A stretch of DNA of 64,000 bases from Novosphingobium lentum NBRC 107847 (lineage in GTDB: Bacteria > Pseudomonadota > Alphaproteobacteria > Sphingomonadales > Sphingomonadaceae). Below the pieces are notes generated by a model. It was not told the DNA's origin and made no database searches. It was given only the letters and a program-made list of their open reading frames with translations. A program made the position numbers and the translations under genes. Below are positions 8,979 to 17,506 of this stretch, piece by piece (the stretch's first letter is position 1; every line of letters starts with the position of its first letter). The stretch is taken from positions 62,001 to 126,000 of the forward strand of contig NZ_BCTW01000005.1 of assembly GCF_001590965.1 (NCBI RefSeq), written 5' to 3'.

Positions 8979-10076
8979 ATGACCGCAGGCAAAACCCATC
9001 TCGGGCGGATACAGGCGCTGCGGTTCTTTGCGTCGTTCGCCGTGCTGTTCGCGCATCTCCAGCGCGAAGTGGGTGAAAATCTGATGCCCGGCGTGCGCTT
9101 TGCGCGGTTCACGCTGATCGACGGGGGGATCGGGGTGGACATCTTCTTCGTGATCTCGGGCTTCATCATGTACTACATCGCGGGCGACGATTTCGGCGGC
9201 GGCGCGCGCGCCAGCCTGCAGTTCATCCGGCGGCGGCTGATGCGGGTCGCGCCGCTCTATTTCGGCGCGACCGTGCTGGTGCTGCTGGTTGCGCTGACGT
9301 CGGGCGAGGTGGTTGCCAGCGGGCCGCTGACGGTTGTCCAGACGGTGGCGTCGTTCCTGTTCATCCCCTGGCCGAACGCATTCGGACAGGTCGTGCCGAT
9401 CCTGAAGCTGGGCTGGGCCCTGAATTTGCAAGTCTATTTCTACGTCGTGTTCGCCATCGCGCTGGCGTGGCCGCGCCGCACCGGCCTGGCATTGCTGTGC
9501 GTCATCTTGGTGCTGATGATGGCCGCTGCACGCATGGTGTCCGGCGTACCCTTGGCGGTTGTGTTCTGGGGGCAGGGCATGGTGGCCGAATTCCTGGCCG
9601 GGATCGCCATTGCCATCGCCTATCGCCACGGCTGGCGCGCGGGGTACTGGCAGGGATGGCTGCTGGTGCTGGGCGGACTGACGCTGGCGGCAGGCTTGCG
9701 CGCGTCGGGTCTGGCCGGCCACGTCGACCGCGCGGTTTTCGCAGGGATACCCGCCGCGCTGATCTTCGCTGGCGTGGCGGGCCAGCCGTCGCGCGAAGCG
9801 GCCGGGCGGTGGCGCGGATGGCTCGATCGGGCGCAGGGGCGCGCCGGCGATGCGTCGTATGCGCTGTATCTTTCGCACCCGTTCAGCATCCGCGCGGCGA
9901 CGCTGCTGTGGCCTCGGCTGGGATTGCCGGATGCGCCATGGCTGTTCATCGTCGGCGTGATGCTGGTGGCCATCGCGGTGTCGCTGGCGATCAACCGCTG
10001 GATCGAACGGCCGCTCGATGTCTGGCTGAGGCAGTGGCGGGCGCAGACCCGGGTCGCCGCATCGGCGCGTACCTGA
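8979..10076 (+). CDS. Acyltransferase family 3, membrane O-acyltransferase
   Basis: A 365-residue protein with about ten membrane segments. It has the acyltransferase-3 signature: RIQALRFFASFAVLFAHLQ with the catalytic-type His, GGIGVDIFFVISGFIMYYI, the FIRRRLMRVAPLY arginine loop, and SYALYLSHPFS in the last third. Such enzymes acetylate or otherwise acylate polysaccharide sugars on the inner membrane. Start ATG 8979 begins the recognisable MTAGKTHLGRIQALR. It is one of three such genes in this locus (with 11576-12736 and 13845-14936), so the polymer is probably substituted at more than one position. Confidence 0.87.
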   Translation: MTAGKTHLGRIQALRFFASFAVLFAHLQREVGENLMPGVRFARFTLIDGGIGVDIFFVISGFIMYYIAGDDFGGGARASLQFIRRRLMRVAPLYFGATVLVLLVALTSGEVVASGPLTVVQTVASFLFIPWPNAFGQVVPILKLGWALNLQVYFYVVFAIALAWPRRTGLALLCVILVLMMAAARMVSGVPLAVVFWGQGMVAEFLAGIAIAIAYRHGWRAGYWQGWLLVLGGLTLAAGLRASGLAGHVDRAVFAGIPAALIFAGVAGQPSREAAGRWRGWLDRAQGRAGDASYALYLSHPFSIRAATLLWPRLGLPDAPWLFIVGVMLVAIAVSLAINRWIERPLDVWLRQWRAQTRVAASART

Positions 10077-10103
10077 TCGTTTCGCGCCCGCGTCGATCCA
10101 GCG

Positions 10104-11582
10104 TCAGCGGACCTGGCTGCGACCGACCAGCGCCAGCACAAGTTCCACCAGCGCGATGACCGCCAGCCACTTCAGTGCGAACAGGCTCATGAAATTCCAT
10201 GGCGCGGCTTGGCCCAGTCCGCCCATCACCAGCGTGAAGACGTAAGCCGAGAACAGCGCGCTGAGCACGGACTTGGAACGTATGGCGTAAGCGAGATAGG
10301 CGCTGACCAGCGCCATGATCGCGCCGCAGATCGCCATCAGCACCGCCAGTCCTATCCAGCCGAATGCCGCCAGCCCGACCGGGGCCAGCGCAGCGGTGTA
10401 GGTAACGCGCCCGGCATTGCGGTGCAGCGAAGCCCGCAGGTAATCGGGCGCATAGCGGTTGGAGAAATAGCTGGGGCCGATCGATTTCTCGACCGCGAAC
10501 AGATCGACGTTCTTCACCGCAAGCGCGGCAACGGTGTTGTCGACCAGCTGGTTGTCCCAGGCGAGCAACGGCGCGCCGATCCGCGCCTGCAGGTACCACA
10601 GCTCGCCCTGCCCGACGATGCGCCCGCCCAGCCGTTCTATCGTGGCGGCGGGGGTCTGCCGGCCGCCATCCGAATAGATGTACCAAGTCACCGCCGAAAC
10701 GCTCGCGAGCGCCACCGCGGCGATCGCCAGCACCGCCGGGGTCCGCGCGGCCGATCCAGCCCGGCGGCGGGTATAGAGCGCGGGCGCGACGAACCCCATG
10801 ATCGCCACGATCTGGGTGAAGAACTTGTCGCCGAACAGGAAGTACAGCGCCATCAGCAGCGTGAACGCCACGATCGTCGTCGCCCGCAGAAACGGGCGTG
10901 TGGGCAGGCAGAACGTGACCACACCCATGGCGAAGGCCAGCGCGAACTTGAAGTTGAGCGCGTAAAGCGTGACCTTGTCGGCGGCAAAGCGGCGGAACGC
11001 GAAACGGTCGCTTCCCTCGATCAGCGGGAAGCCCGAAATCAGTCCGCGACGGATCATCGCCAGCGCGATCACGGCGATGGCCGCCAGAACCAGCAGCGTG
11101 GTCGCATCGGCAAACCGTTCGTAGAGCATGGTCAGCGGGCCGGAGCGATGCCGGTCGGCGCCGGCAATCATGCGGAACACCGGCACAAAGGCGATCAGGA
11201 ACACCGCCGTGTAGATGTTGAGCGCATTCGACCAGAACCCCGGCGTGCCGCCCAGCGCCAGTTCGAACATCGGGAAACCGTGCTCTATCCCCACCAGCGC
11301 CAGCATCGTCGAGCCCAGCACCACCATCCAGGGCGAGAGCAGCACCGCGCCCTGGCGTTCGACCCGCGCCAGCAGCGCCACCATCCACACGTAGTTGGCG
11401 AGGGCTACATACGACCACGTCGGCGCGACGAACGCCGCAGACAGCGCACAACCGGCCCCGAGCGCGAGGGCCAGCACGGCCGCTTCCAGCTGCCGCGCGC
11501 GTGACGTGCGCCATGCGGCCCAGGACGCCCTGCGCGATGGCAAGCGCCGGGGCATCGGCAAGGAATTCGAGGCAGCTACCAT
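10104..11582 (-). CDS. Wzy-like polysaccharide polymerase, polytopic membrane protein
   Basis: A 492-residue protein with about 12 membrane segments and a long periplasmic loop (residues about 290-400) containing SIGPSYFSNRYAPDYLRASL. There is no catalytic motif to confirm the role. The topology, the size, the place among the repeat-unit genes and the absence of any other polymerase candidate argue for an O-antigen/EPS polymerase. The ATG at 11582 overlaps the TAG of the upstream acyltransferase (ATGGTAG), so translation is coupled. Confidence 0.6.
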   Translation of the reverse strand: MVAASNSLPMPRRLPSRRASWAAWRTSRARQLEAAVLALALGAGCALSAAFVAPTWSYVALANYVWMVALLARVERQGAVLLSPWMVVLGSTMLALVGIEHGFPMFELALGGTPGFWSNALNIYTAVFLIAFVPVFRMIAGADRHRSGPLTMLYERFADATTLLVLAAIAVIALAMIRRGLISGFPLIEGSDRFAFRRFAADKVTLYALNFKFALAFAMGVVTFCLPTRPFLRATTIVAFTLLMALYFLFGDKFFTQIVAIMGFVAPALYTRRRAGSAARTPAVLAIAAVALASVSAVTWYIYSDGGRQTPAATIERLGGRIVGQGELWYLQARIGAPLLAWDNQLVDNTVAALAVKNVDLFAVEKSIGPSYFSNRYAPDYLRASLHRNAGRVTYTAALAPVGLAAFGWIGLAVLMAICGAIMALVSAYLAYAIRSKSVLSALFSAYVFTLVMGGLGQAAPWNFMSLFALKWLAVIALVELVLALVGRSQVR

Positions 11583-12736
11583 TCGGGTGCAATCGCGTTG
11601 GTGGGGGAAGGGCTGGGCTGGTGCGCGCGGCGGCGCAGGAGCGCGGTCAGGCGGGTCGAGACCGGTCGCTCCACGATCAGGAACACCGCAATGGCCGCGC
11701 CGGCGGCTGCGGCGAACGTGATTGCCAGGAACACCGGCGCCACGCCAGTGGCGATCCGGGGCCAGCGCGCTGCCGCTTTCAGCGCGGTCACGATCACGAA
11801 CGGGTGGAGCAGGTAGAGCGCGTAGGAGGCGTCGCCCAGCAGCACCAGGCCGCGCGCGACCGGTCCGCGCAAGGCGACCGTACCTGAAATCGTGGCCAGC
11901 AGCAGCGTGGCGGCCGGAAGCCCCCAGCCGATCACGCGATAGAATCCGTTCGGCGTCGTCACCGTATGCAGCGCGGTGAACGGGTTCCACGCCAGGCAGC
12001 CGATCGCCAGCACGCCGAGCGCCAGGCGCAGCGCGACCGGGAGCGCCGGCTTTCCGGTCAGGTAAGCCCGCGCGATCCACATCCCTGCGACAAATTCCAG
12101 CGAGATGGGCTGCGTCCAGAACCGCAGCGGCACCGATGTCGGCGCAAACAGCAGTCCTGCGCCGATCAGCAGGGCGAGCGTTACCGTCACCAGCGCGATG
12201 CAGCGCTCGCGGCCTTGCGCGATGAATGTCGCGAACAGCAGGTAGAACATCATCTCGTAATTCAGCGTCCAGCCCAGATCGACGATGGGAAAGGCGAAAC
12301 CGTCGGCGCGGGCCGTGGTATCGTACGGCACGAACGACAGGCTCGCAGCGATGGCCGGGAGCGACGGCAGCGCATGGTGCCCGCCCGCGACGGTCAGCGC
12401 GAGCGCGAGCGCCGTCACGCCCCAGTAGAGCGGGACGATGCGGATCAGCCGCCGCAGCAGGAATTCGCGCGCGCCGTGGCCGGCCCCGAACAGGCGACCG
12501 CTGGCCACGACCATGATGAACCCCGAAATCACGAAGAACAGGTCGACCCCGGCGCCGGTGGGGAAGCCCGGCCGGTGAAACTGGCACCCGTGCCCGGCGC
12601 AGAACAGCACCAGCCCGCCCATCAGGTGACCCAGCACGACCACGCCCGCCGCCAGCGCCCGCAGCAGCTGGATCGCTTCCAGCTTTTGCGAAGGCCGGGA
12701 TGCGGGCGGTGCCGGAGTGGCCTGCGGATCGGTCAT
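11576..12736 (-). CDS. Acyltransferase family 3
   Basis: A 386-residue membrane O-acyltransferase. It shows KLEAIQLLRALAAGVVVLGHL with the family His, GAGVDLFFVISGFIMVVAS, the LLRRLIRIVPLYWG basic loop, LGWTLNYEMMFYLLF and SYALYLLHPFVI. It shares only the family skeleton with the other two acyltransferases here, so they are not recent duplicates. The gene starts a two-gene unit with the polymerase and diverges from the metallophosphoesterase across 128 bp. Substrate and acyl donor are unknown. Confidence 0.87.
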   Translation of the reverse strand: MTDPQATPAPPASRPSQKLEAIQLLRALAAGVVVLGHLMGGLVLFCAGHGCQFHRPGFPTGAGVDLFFVISGFIMVVASGRLFGAGHGAREFLLRRLIRIVPLYWGVTALALALTVAGGHHALPSLPAIAASLSFVPYDTTARADGFAFPIVDLGWTLNYEMMFYLLFATFIAQGRERCIALVTVTLALLIGAGLLFAPTSVPLRFWTQPISLEFVAGMWIARAYLTGKPALPVALRLALGVLAIGCLAWNPFTALHTVTTPNGFYRVIGWGLPAATLLLATISGTVALRGPVARGLVLLGDASYALYLLHPFVIVTALKAAARWPRIATGVAPVFLAITFAAAAGAAIAVFLIVERPVSTRLTALLRRRAHQPSPSPTNAIAPEW

Positions 12737-12864
12737 CGCGCAGAACGTCCGAACTGCGCGGCGGAGACGGCAGATGTGCCGTGGTCGGTCCCGAAGCAAC
12801 CGGGATGCCCCATCGCCAAAGTCCTGTCTTGGACCTGCCACGCCGAACGTGTAGCCATGCGCCG

Positions 12865-13782
12865 ATGTTGGCAGGCAAGCGGACCATTGCAGCGGTTGGG
12901 TTGATCGTGCTGGCCGTTTCGGCCTGCGCGTGGTGGATCGGCCGGCGTGAGGCACAGGCGATTCCGGTGGTCGTGCGCTATGCCGTCGCGCCGCTGGCCG
13001 GGCAGTGCCCCCCGCAGGCGCTGCGGATCGCGGTGGTCTCGGATCTCCACGTGTCGCCGCGCACCACGCCGCCGGCGACCATCGCGGCCATGGTCGACAC
13101 GATCGATCGCCAGCAGCCCGATCTGGTGCTGCTGGCCGGGGACTACCTTGCGCCGTCCTATCGCGACGATCCGATCGATCTGTCCGTCGCGTTCGCCCCG
13201 CTGGCGCGGTTGCATCCCCGGCTCGGCACGGTGGCCGTGCTGGGCAACAACGACTGGATCCGCGATCGCGTGGCCATCGGCGCTGCGCTGGAGCGGGTCG
13301 GCATCACCGTGCTGCACAACGATGCCATGGTCACGCCCGAAGTCGCGGTGCTCGGCACCGAGGAGCTGATCTCCAACACCGCCAATCCGGTACTGGCCGA
13401 CGAACGCTACCGGACAAAACTCGCCGAAGGCCACTTGCCGCCGCCCGCGCGCCGGATCTGGCTGGCGCACCAGCCCGCGATGTTCGATCGCATGGGGACC
13501 ACCGGCGATCTGCTGGTCACCGGCCACACGCATGGTGGGCAATTCCTGCCCTGGCTCTCCCTGCCGCTGGGCCGGGTGTACATGCGCGCGGCGGCGGCAC
13601 TGGGGTTTCGCGGCGGCTGGCCGGCCGAAAGCTATGTGCGCGGGCTGTACCGCCATGGCACCAAGCGCATGCTGGTGACGTCCGGCGTCGGCACCAGCGG
13701 ACCGCCGGTCCGGCTGGGCGTTCCGCCCGAGATCGCCGTGATCGACATGCCGGCCTGCCAGGGTGGCGCCCCATCCCGTTGA
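12865..13782 (+). CDS. Metallophosphoesterase, membrane-anchored, calcineurin-like
   Basis: The order of metal-binding motifs is complete: VVSDLHVS (D, H), LVLLAGDYL (D), VLGNND (N, with Asp in place of the usual His), LAHQP (H), and TGHTHGGQ (H, H). A single N-terminal membrane segment (AAVGLIVLAVSACAWW) places the catalytic domain in the periplasm, like the YkuE/YaeI type. ATG 12865 begins the membrane segment directly; a start at 12700 would overlap the divergent gene. The position among polysaccharide genes is unusual. A role in dephosphorylating a lipid carrier or head group is conceivable but not shown. Confidence 0.82.
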   Translation: MLAGKRTIAAVGLIVLAVSACAWWIGRREAQAIPVVVRYAVAPLAGQCPPQALRIAVVSDLHVSPRTTPPATIAAMVDTIDRQQPDLVLLAGDYLAPSYRDDPIDLSVAFAPLARLHPRLGTVAVLGNNDWIRDRVAIGAALERVGITVLHNDAMVTPEVAVLGTEELISNTANPVLADERYRTKLAEGHLPPPARRIWLAHQPAMFDRMGTTGDLLVTGHTHGGQFLPWLSLPLGRVYMRAAAALGFRGGWPAESYVRGLYRHGTKRMLVTSGVGTSGPPVRLGVPPEIAVIDMPACQGGAPSR

Positions 13783-13844
13783 GAGCGGCCGTCCCGCCGG
13801 GCCGGGCCGGGCGACAAGGTCCGCAAAAGCTGCCGCGCGTGCCA

Positions 13845-14936
13845 TCATGCGCCCAGCACGCGCTGGCGCACGACCTTGCCCCAGCGGTTGGCCGGCGCTT
13901 CCACCAGGTGCTGGACCAGGGCCGCCACCGCAATCGCGCCAAGCGGGATCGCCAGCACGACGAACACGGCATCGAACGGTGCCGCAATCCTGGTCGCGGC
14001 GGCCACGGCAATGACAAGGCACAGCGGATGGAACAAGTACAGCGAGTAGCTGATCTTGCCCAGGAACCGGGTCTCGGGCGTGGCCACGGCCGGGCGTGAT
14101 CGCAGCAGCAGGAACAGCGCGAGACCGGCGTAAAGCCCGGTGACATCGGCAATCATCCGCTCGTTGCTGGCGTGCTGGATGAAGCCGACCGAAACGATTG
14201 GGCCGGCGGCCAGCAGCACGATCAGCAGGCCGCCGCGATAGCACTGCGTGGCCATCGCACCGTCGCCGCGATCCGACAGTCGCGCCAGCGTGCCCAGATG
14301 CATCATCGCCAGGAACACGAACAGGCCGATCGGGGGTTCGTGGGCCAGTCCGGCCTGCCGCGCGCCGGCCGAGAGCGAACCCAGCAGGCACAGGACGATC
14401 ACCACCGCCAGCAGGTAGCGTGGCGATTCGAGGCACTTGGCCGTGAACGCGAGGAAACACAGGCCATAGAACACCAGTTCGTAAAACAGGGTCCAGTAGA
14501 CACCGATCAGATTGGGCTGGTGCAGCACCGCCTGGATCATCGTGATATTGGCCGCGATCATGGCAGGCGGAGGGCGCTGGCTGCCGAGGATGAGCGCGAT
14601 CAGGATGGCCCCGGCGATCGAGACCCAATACGCCGGATACAGCCTGAAGAACCGGGCGATCACGAACGATCGCAACGGGTTGCGGTGCGAAAAGCTGAAC
14701 GGGATGACGTACCCGCTCACCAGGAAGAACGCGACCACGCCGATCCGCCCGAAATTGCAATATTCGACCACCACCGCAGATACGCCGGCGCGCACCGCGC
14801 TCGATCCGGGCAGCAGCCGGATCGCTTCTTCCAGTGAATGGCCCATGACGACCGACAGCGCCGCGATGCCGCGAATGGCATCGACGCTGACCAGCCGGTT
14901 CGCAGCGGGTTGCGGTCGGTCGGGCTCGGCGCTCAT
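13845..14936 (-). CDS. Acyltransferase family 3
   Basis: A 363-residue membrane acyltransferase with LVSVDAIRGIAALSVVMGHSL, RIGVVAFFLVSGYVIPFS, FVIARFFRLYPAYW, YWTLFYELVFY and SYSLYLFHPLC. The start overlaps the stop of the beta-helix gene in an ATGA (14933-14936), so the two are translationally coupled and probably act together on the exported polymer. The product is likely an inner-membrane O-acyltransferase; the substrate is unknown. Confidence 0.87.
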   Translation of the reverse strand: MSAEPDRPQPAANRLVSVDAIRGIAALSVVMGHSLEEAIRLLPGSSAVRAGVSAVVVEYCNFGRIGVVAFFLVSGYVIPFSFSHRNPLRSFVIARFFRLYPAYWVSIAGAILIALILGSQRPPPAMIAANITMIQAVLHQPNLIGVYWTLFYELVFYGLCFLAFTAKCLESPRYLLAVVIVLCLLGSLSAGARQAGLAHEPPIGLFVFLAMMHLGTLARLSDRGDGAMATQCYRGGLLIVLLAAGPIVSVGFIQHASNERMIADVTGLYAGLALFLLLRSRPAVATPETRFLGKISYSLYLFHPLCLVIAVAAATRIAAPFDAVFVVLAIPLGAIAVAALVQHLVEAPANRWGKVVRQRVLGA

Positions 14937-16570
14937 GGCGCCTTGATCCCGGCCCCGGCGGCGGCGACCGCGACCGGCTCCATCGCGACCATGTGCCAGC
15001 GGTGGCCGTCGCAAAACGCCAGCGCGGGCTTGCCGTCGCCGCCATCGCGCAGCACGACGGTGGCGTTGGGCATGGTCGATGCGGCGGGGAGCGTCGATAG
15101 CGACCAGACCCGGCGCAACGGCGCGACCGCCACGTATGGCTGCACCGTCGGGGCGATGTCCCAGCGCCAGTTGCGCACGCCCGGGCCATCGCACAGCACC
15201 GCGCCGGTGCACCCCGCGCCCACGCGCATATGCACCGATTGCGCGCCGTTCTGGGTGATGGAGAACTGCAGGTCCTTGCCTTGGTCCACCACGATTCCGG
15301 TGGTGACCGGGCCCAGCGCGCCGGCGATGATGCACATCCGGGGCGGGCGCGGCACGGCATCCTGCGGCGATGCGGAAAACCGCAGCGCGGCGATGTTTTC
15401 GCCGCGCGATCCATTGAGGTCCATGCCCCGGATATCGAGGTTGGCGATCGAGCCGCGCACAGTCACCAGATCCTCGCTCGCCCCTTCGACGAACATCCCG
15501 GTGATCGCAATGTAGCGCATGTCCTGATGCGCGTTGCGGTTTTCCAGCACCACTGCGCGCCCCGCCGAGTAGATCACCAGCAAGTCGGTGATGCTCAGGT
15601 TGTTGCTGGCATCGTCGGCCGGGCGATAGCCGTCGCTCGACAGTTCGAACGCGGGCAGCCCGGCGCCCGCGTTTCCACAGCGGCGCACCTGCAGGCGATC
15701 GATGCGGCTTTCGCGCAGCAGCGAAACCGGCGGCGACCGGCGCGACAGGCCCGAGGCAAAGCCACGCCCCTTGATATGGCGCACTTCCACGTCCGAGATG
15801 AACAGGTTGTCGTTGCGTTCGTACAGCACAATGCCGTTCTGCGGGCGCAGTGCCGACCGGCTGCCCGACAGGGTGAAGCCGCCGAGCGTCACCCCGGTCG
15901 ACTGGCCTTGCGGCATCGCCACCACGGCGGCGTGCGGTCCGATCTCGGTCGGGTCCTTGCCCAGCCAGGTTTCGACCATGCTGATCGCATCGCCGCTCGC
16001 GCCCGGATCGAACATCAGCCAGGTCTTGAGCGAACCCGCGCCGACCAGCGCCATCGCGCAGGTGATCGGCGGCAGCGCATTGCCCAGCCGGTATTTGCGC
16101 GCCGACAGCACGACGCAGCCTGTCAACTGCATCGCGATCCGCATCGCCTCGCCGATCGCGGCGCTGTCGTCCGCGCCGGTGAAGCGGGCGCTGCCACCAT
16201 CGACCGTGACCGTGCAATTGCCTTCCGCGCCCAGCACTTCGGGCCGGATCGCGCGCAATTCGTCCTCGCATAGCACGAAGCGCCGGCCATTGGCGCTCTG
16301 GAGCGCGGGCAGGTCGCCCGCGCGGCTGGCATTCGCGACATACAGCGCGCCGCCCAGGCCCGGGATGTGATGCCCGCCGGTGCGGATCATGGTGACGCTA
16401 TCCGGCACGTGCACCCGGGCAAAGTCCACGGCCACGGGCACATCCATGATCGCGCCCGCCCGCGGTGCTTCGGTCGGCGGCGTGGCACAGGCCGCCCCTG
16501 CCGACCACAACGCCAGCGTCGAGGACCCGCTCGCGGCGAGGACGGTCCTGCGATCGACCGGAGCGCTCAT
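14933..16570 (-). CDS. Tat-exported parallel beta-helix protein, possible polysaccharide-acting enzyme
   Basis: A 545-residue protein. The N-terminus (VDRRTVLAASGSSTLALWSA) carries the twin-arginine pattern, then a hydrophobic stretch, so export in folded form is likely. The central 250 residues show the repeating short-strand pattern of pectate-lyase-type right-handed beta-helices (for example ISDVEVRHIKGRGFA, LSITDLLVIYSAGRAVVLEN, IANLDIRGMDLNG). No catalytic residues can be assigned with confidence. ATG 16570 is chosen over GTG 16600 because it begins a typical Tat signal. It lies between the Wza-like exporter and an acyltransferase on one strand, so a lyase, epimerase or binding role is plausible but unproven. 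Confidence 0.6.
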   Translation of the reverse strand: MSAPVDRRTVLAASGSSTLALWSAGAACATPPTEAPRAGAIMDVPVAVDFARVHVPDSVTMIRTGGHHIPGLGGALYVANASRAGDLPALQSANGRRFVLCEDELRAIRPEVLGAEGNCTVTVDGGSARFTGADDSAAIGEAMRIAMQLTGCVVLSARKYRLGNALPPITCAMALVGAGSLKTWLMFDPGASGDAISMVETWLGKDPTEIGPHAAVVAMPQGQSTGVTLGGFTLSGSRSALRPQNGIVLYERNDNLFISDVEVRHIKGRGFASGLSRRSPPVSLLRESRIDRLQVRRCGNAGAGLPAFELSSDGYRPADDASNNLSITDLLVIYSAGRAVVLENRNAHQDMRYIAITGMFVEGASEDLVTVRGSIANLDIRGMDLNGSRGENIAALRFSASPQDAVPRPPRMCIIAGALGPVTTGIVVDQGKDLQFSITQNGAQSVHMRVGAGCTGAVLCDGPGVRNWRWDIAPTVQPYVAVAPLRRVWSLSTLPAASTMPNATVVLRDGGDGKPALAFCDGHRWHMVAMEPVAVAAAGAGIKAP

Positions 16571-16709
16571 CGCCGCTGACAATGCCGCACGCGGTCGCAC
16601 CGCATATTGCCGCCATTTTGGATAGAACGCTGCGCCGACCGGGTCTGACGCCGTGGCCGAGAACCGGCGATCGCTTTGCCGATCCCGGCGTCGAGGCGTT
16701 CGCGCGTGA

Positions 16710-17279
16710 TCAGAAGTGCCGTTCGGCGATCCGGATGGTGTCGCCCGGATTGACCGCGCTGCCCGGGGCCATCTCGTATTCCACTTCCTTGTCCTCGCCC
16801 CAGTGCGTGATCAGCGCGGAGCCGTGGCGTGCGCGGTAGGTATAGCCTTTGGCCGTGGCGATCGCCTGGCGCACGCTGAGCCCGGGGATGAACGGATACT
16901 GGCCCGGTGCGTTGACCTCGCCCAGGATGAAGAACGGGCGGTAGTTGAGGATTTCCACCGCCACGCGGGGGTTGATGAAGAATCCGCCTTGCGTGAAATC
17001 GGCGGCGATCGCGTCCTGCAATTCCTGCACGGTGCGGCCTTTGGCCATGATCGCACCGATCAGCGGAAGCGCCAGTCGGCCGTCCCCGCCGACGTGGTAT
17101 TCCCCGCTCAGCTTGTCTTCGCCATAGATGATGACCCGCAGCCCGTCGCCACCATCGAGCCGGTAGTCGATCGCCTGCGACACCGACGGCGCGGGCACCG
17201 TGGTGTGCGCGGCACAGGCCGAAAGCCCAACCAGCAGACCGGCGGCGAACAGCAAGCGAAAGCAGGTTTTGTGGTTCAT
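16710..17279 (-). CDS. Wza/GumB-like polysaccharide export lipoprotein
   Basis: A 189-residue protein with a lipoprotein signal (LLVGLSAC, Cys at about residue 22). The Poly_export domain shows YRLDGGDGLRVIIYGEDKLSGEY and GRLALPLIGAIMAKGRTVQELQDAI. An SLBB-like segment follows (FFILGEVNAPGQYPFIPGLSVRQAI). The protein is much shorter than E. coli Wza and lacks its C-terminal outer-membrane helix, which is normal for the GumB-type form. It forms the outer-membrane/periplasm exit for the polymer. The start has GAGGGATGA upstream. Palindrome copy B lies 43-64 bp before the ATG. Confidence 0.86.
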   Translation of the reverse strand: MNHKTCFRLLFAAGLLVGLSACAAHTTVPAPSVSQAIDYRLDGGDGLRVIIYGEDKLSGEYHVGGDGRLALPLIGAIMAKGRTVQELQDAIAADFTQGGFFINPRVAVEILNYRPFFILGEVNAPGQYPFIPGLSVRQAIATAKGYTYRARHGSALITHWGEDKEVEYEMAPGSAVNPGDTIRIAERHF

Positions 17280-17321
17280 CGCCAACTCATCCCTCGAAAC
17301 GGGCAAAAAATACAGGGCAAT

Positions 17322-17343
17322 ACTTAATCCATTTTGGAGTAAT
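17322..17343. promoter_or_regulatory. Putative operator palindrome, copy B
   Basis: ACTTAATCCA-TTT-TGGAGTAAT. The exact TCCA-N3-TGGA core is flanked by TTAA/TAAT arms. It lies in the AT-rich divergent promoter region between the Wza-like gene and the beta-barrel gene, 48 bp centre to centre from copy C. Confidence 0.6.
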
Positions 17344-17369
17344 CGAGTTGTCAAGCGATACGGTTCGAA

Positions 17370-17392
17370 ATTAACTCCATTTTGGAACTAAT
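17370..17392. promoter_or_regulatory. Putative operator palindrome, copy C
   Basis: ATTAACTCCA-TTT-TGGAACTAAT. This is the most symmetric copy: ten-base arms with only two unpaired positions. It lies 115 bp before the beta-barrel ATG at 17507. The paired arrangement with copy B suggests cooperative binding of a dimeric regulator; the regulator is not identified. Confidence 0.6.
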
Positions 17393-17506
17393 GAATCCAC
17401 CATATCCGAATCATTTTTTCCAAGTACAGGATTTTTTGACGAAATGGAGGAAAAGTTACTGCAATTTTTGTGTTGCCAACCGGATGCGAATCTTTAAGCT
17501 TCGACT

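Noticed and set aside
17322..17392. Sigma-54 promoter or lux-box interpretation of palindromes B and C
   Set aside because: The TGGCAC-N5-TTGC pattern is absent, and the palindrome sequence differs from the CTG-rich lux-box type I know.
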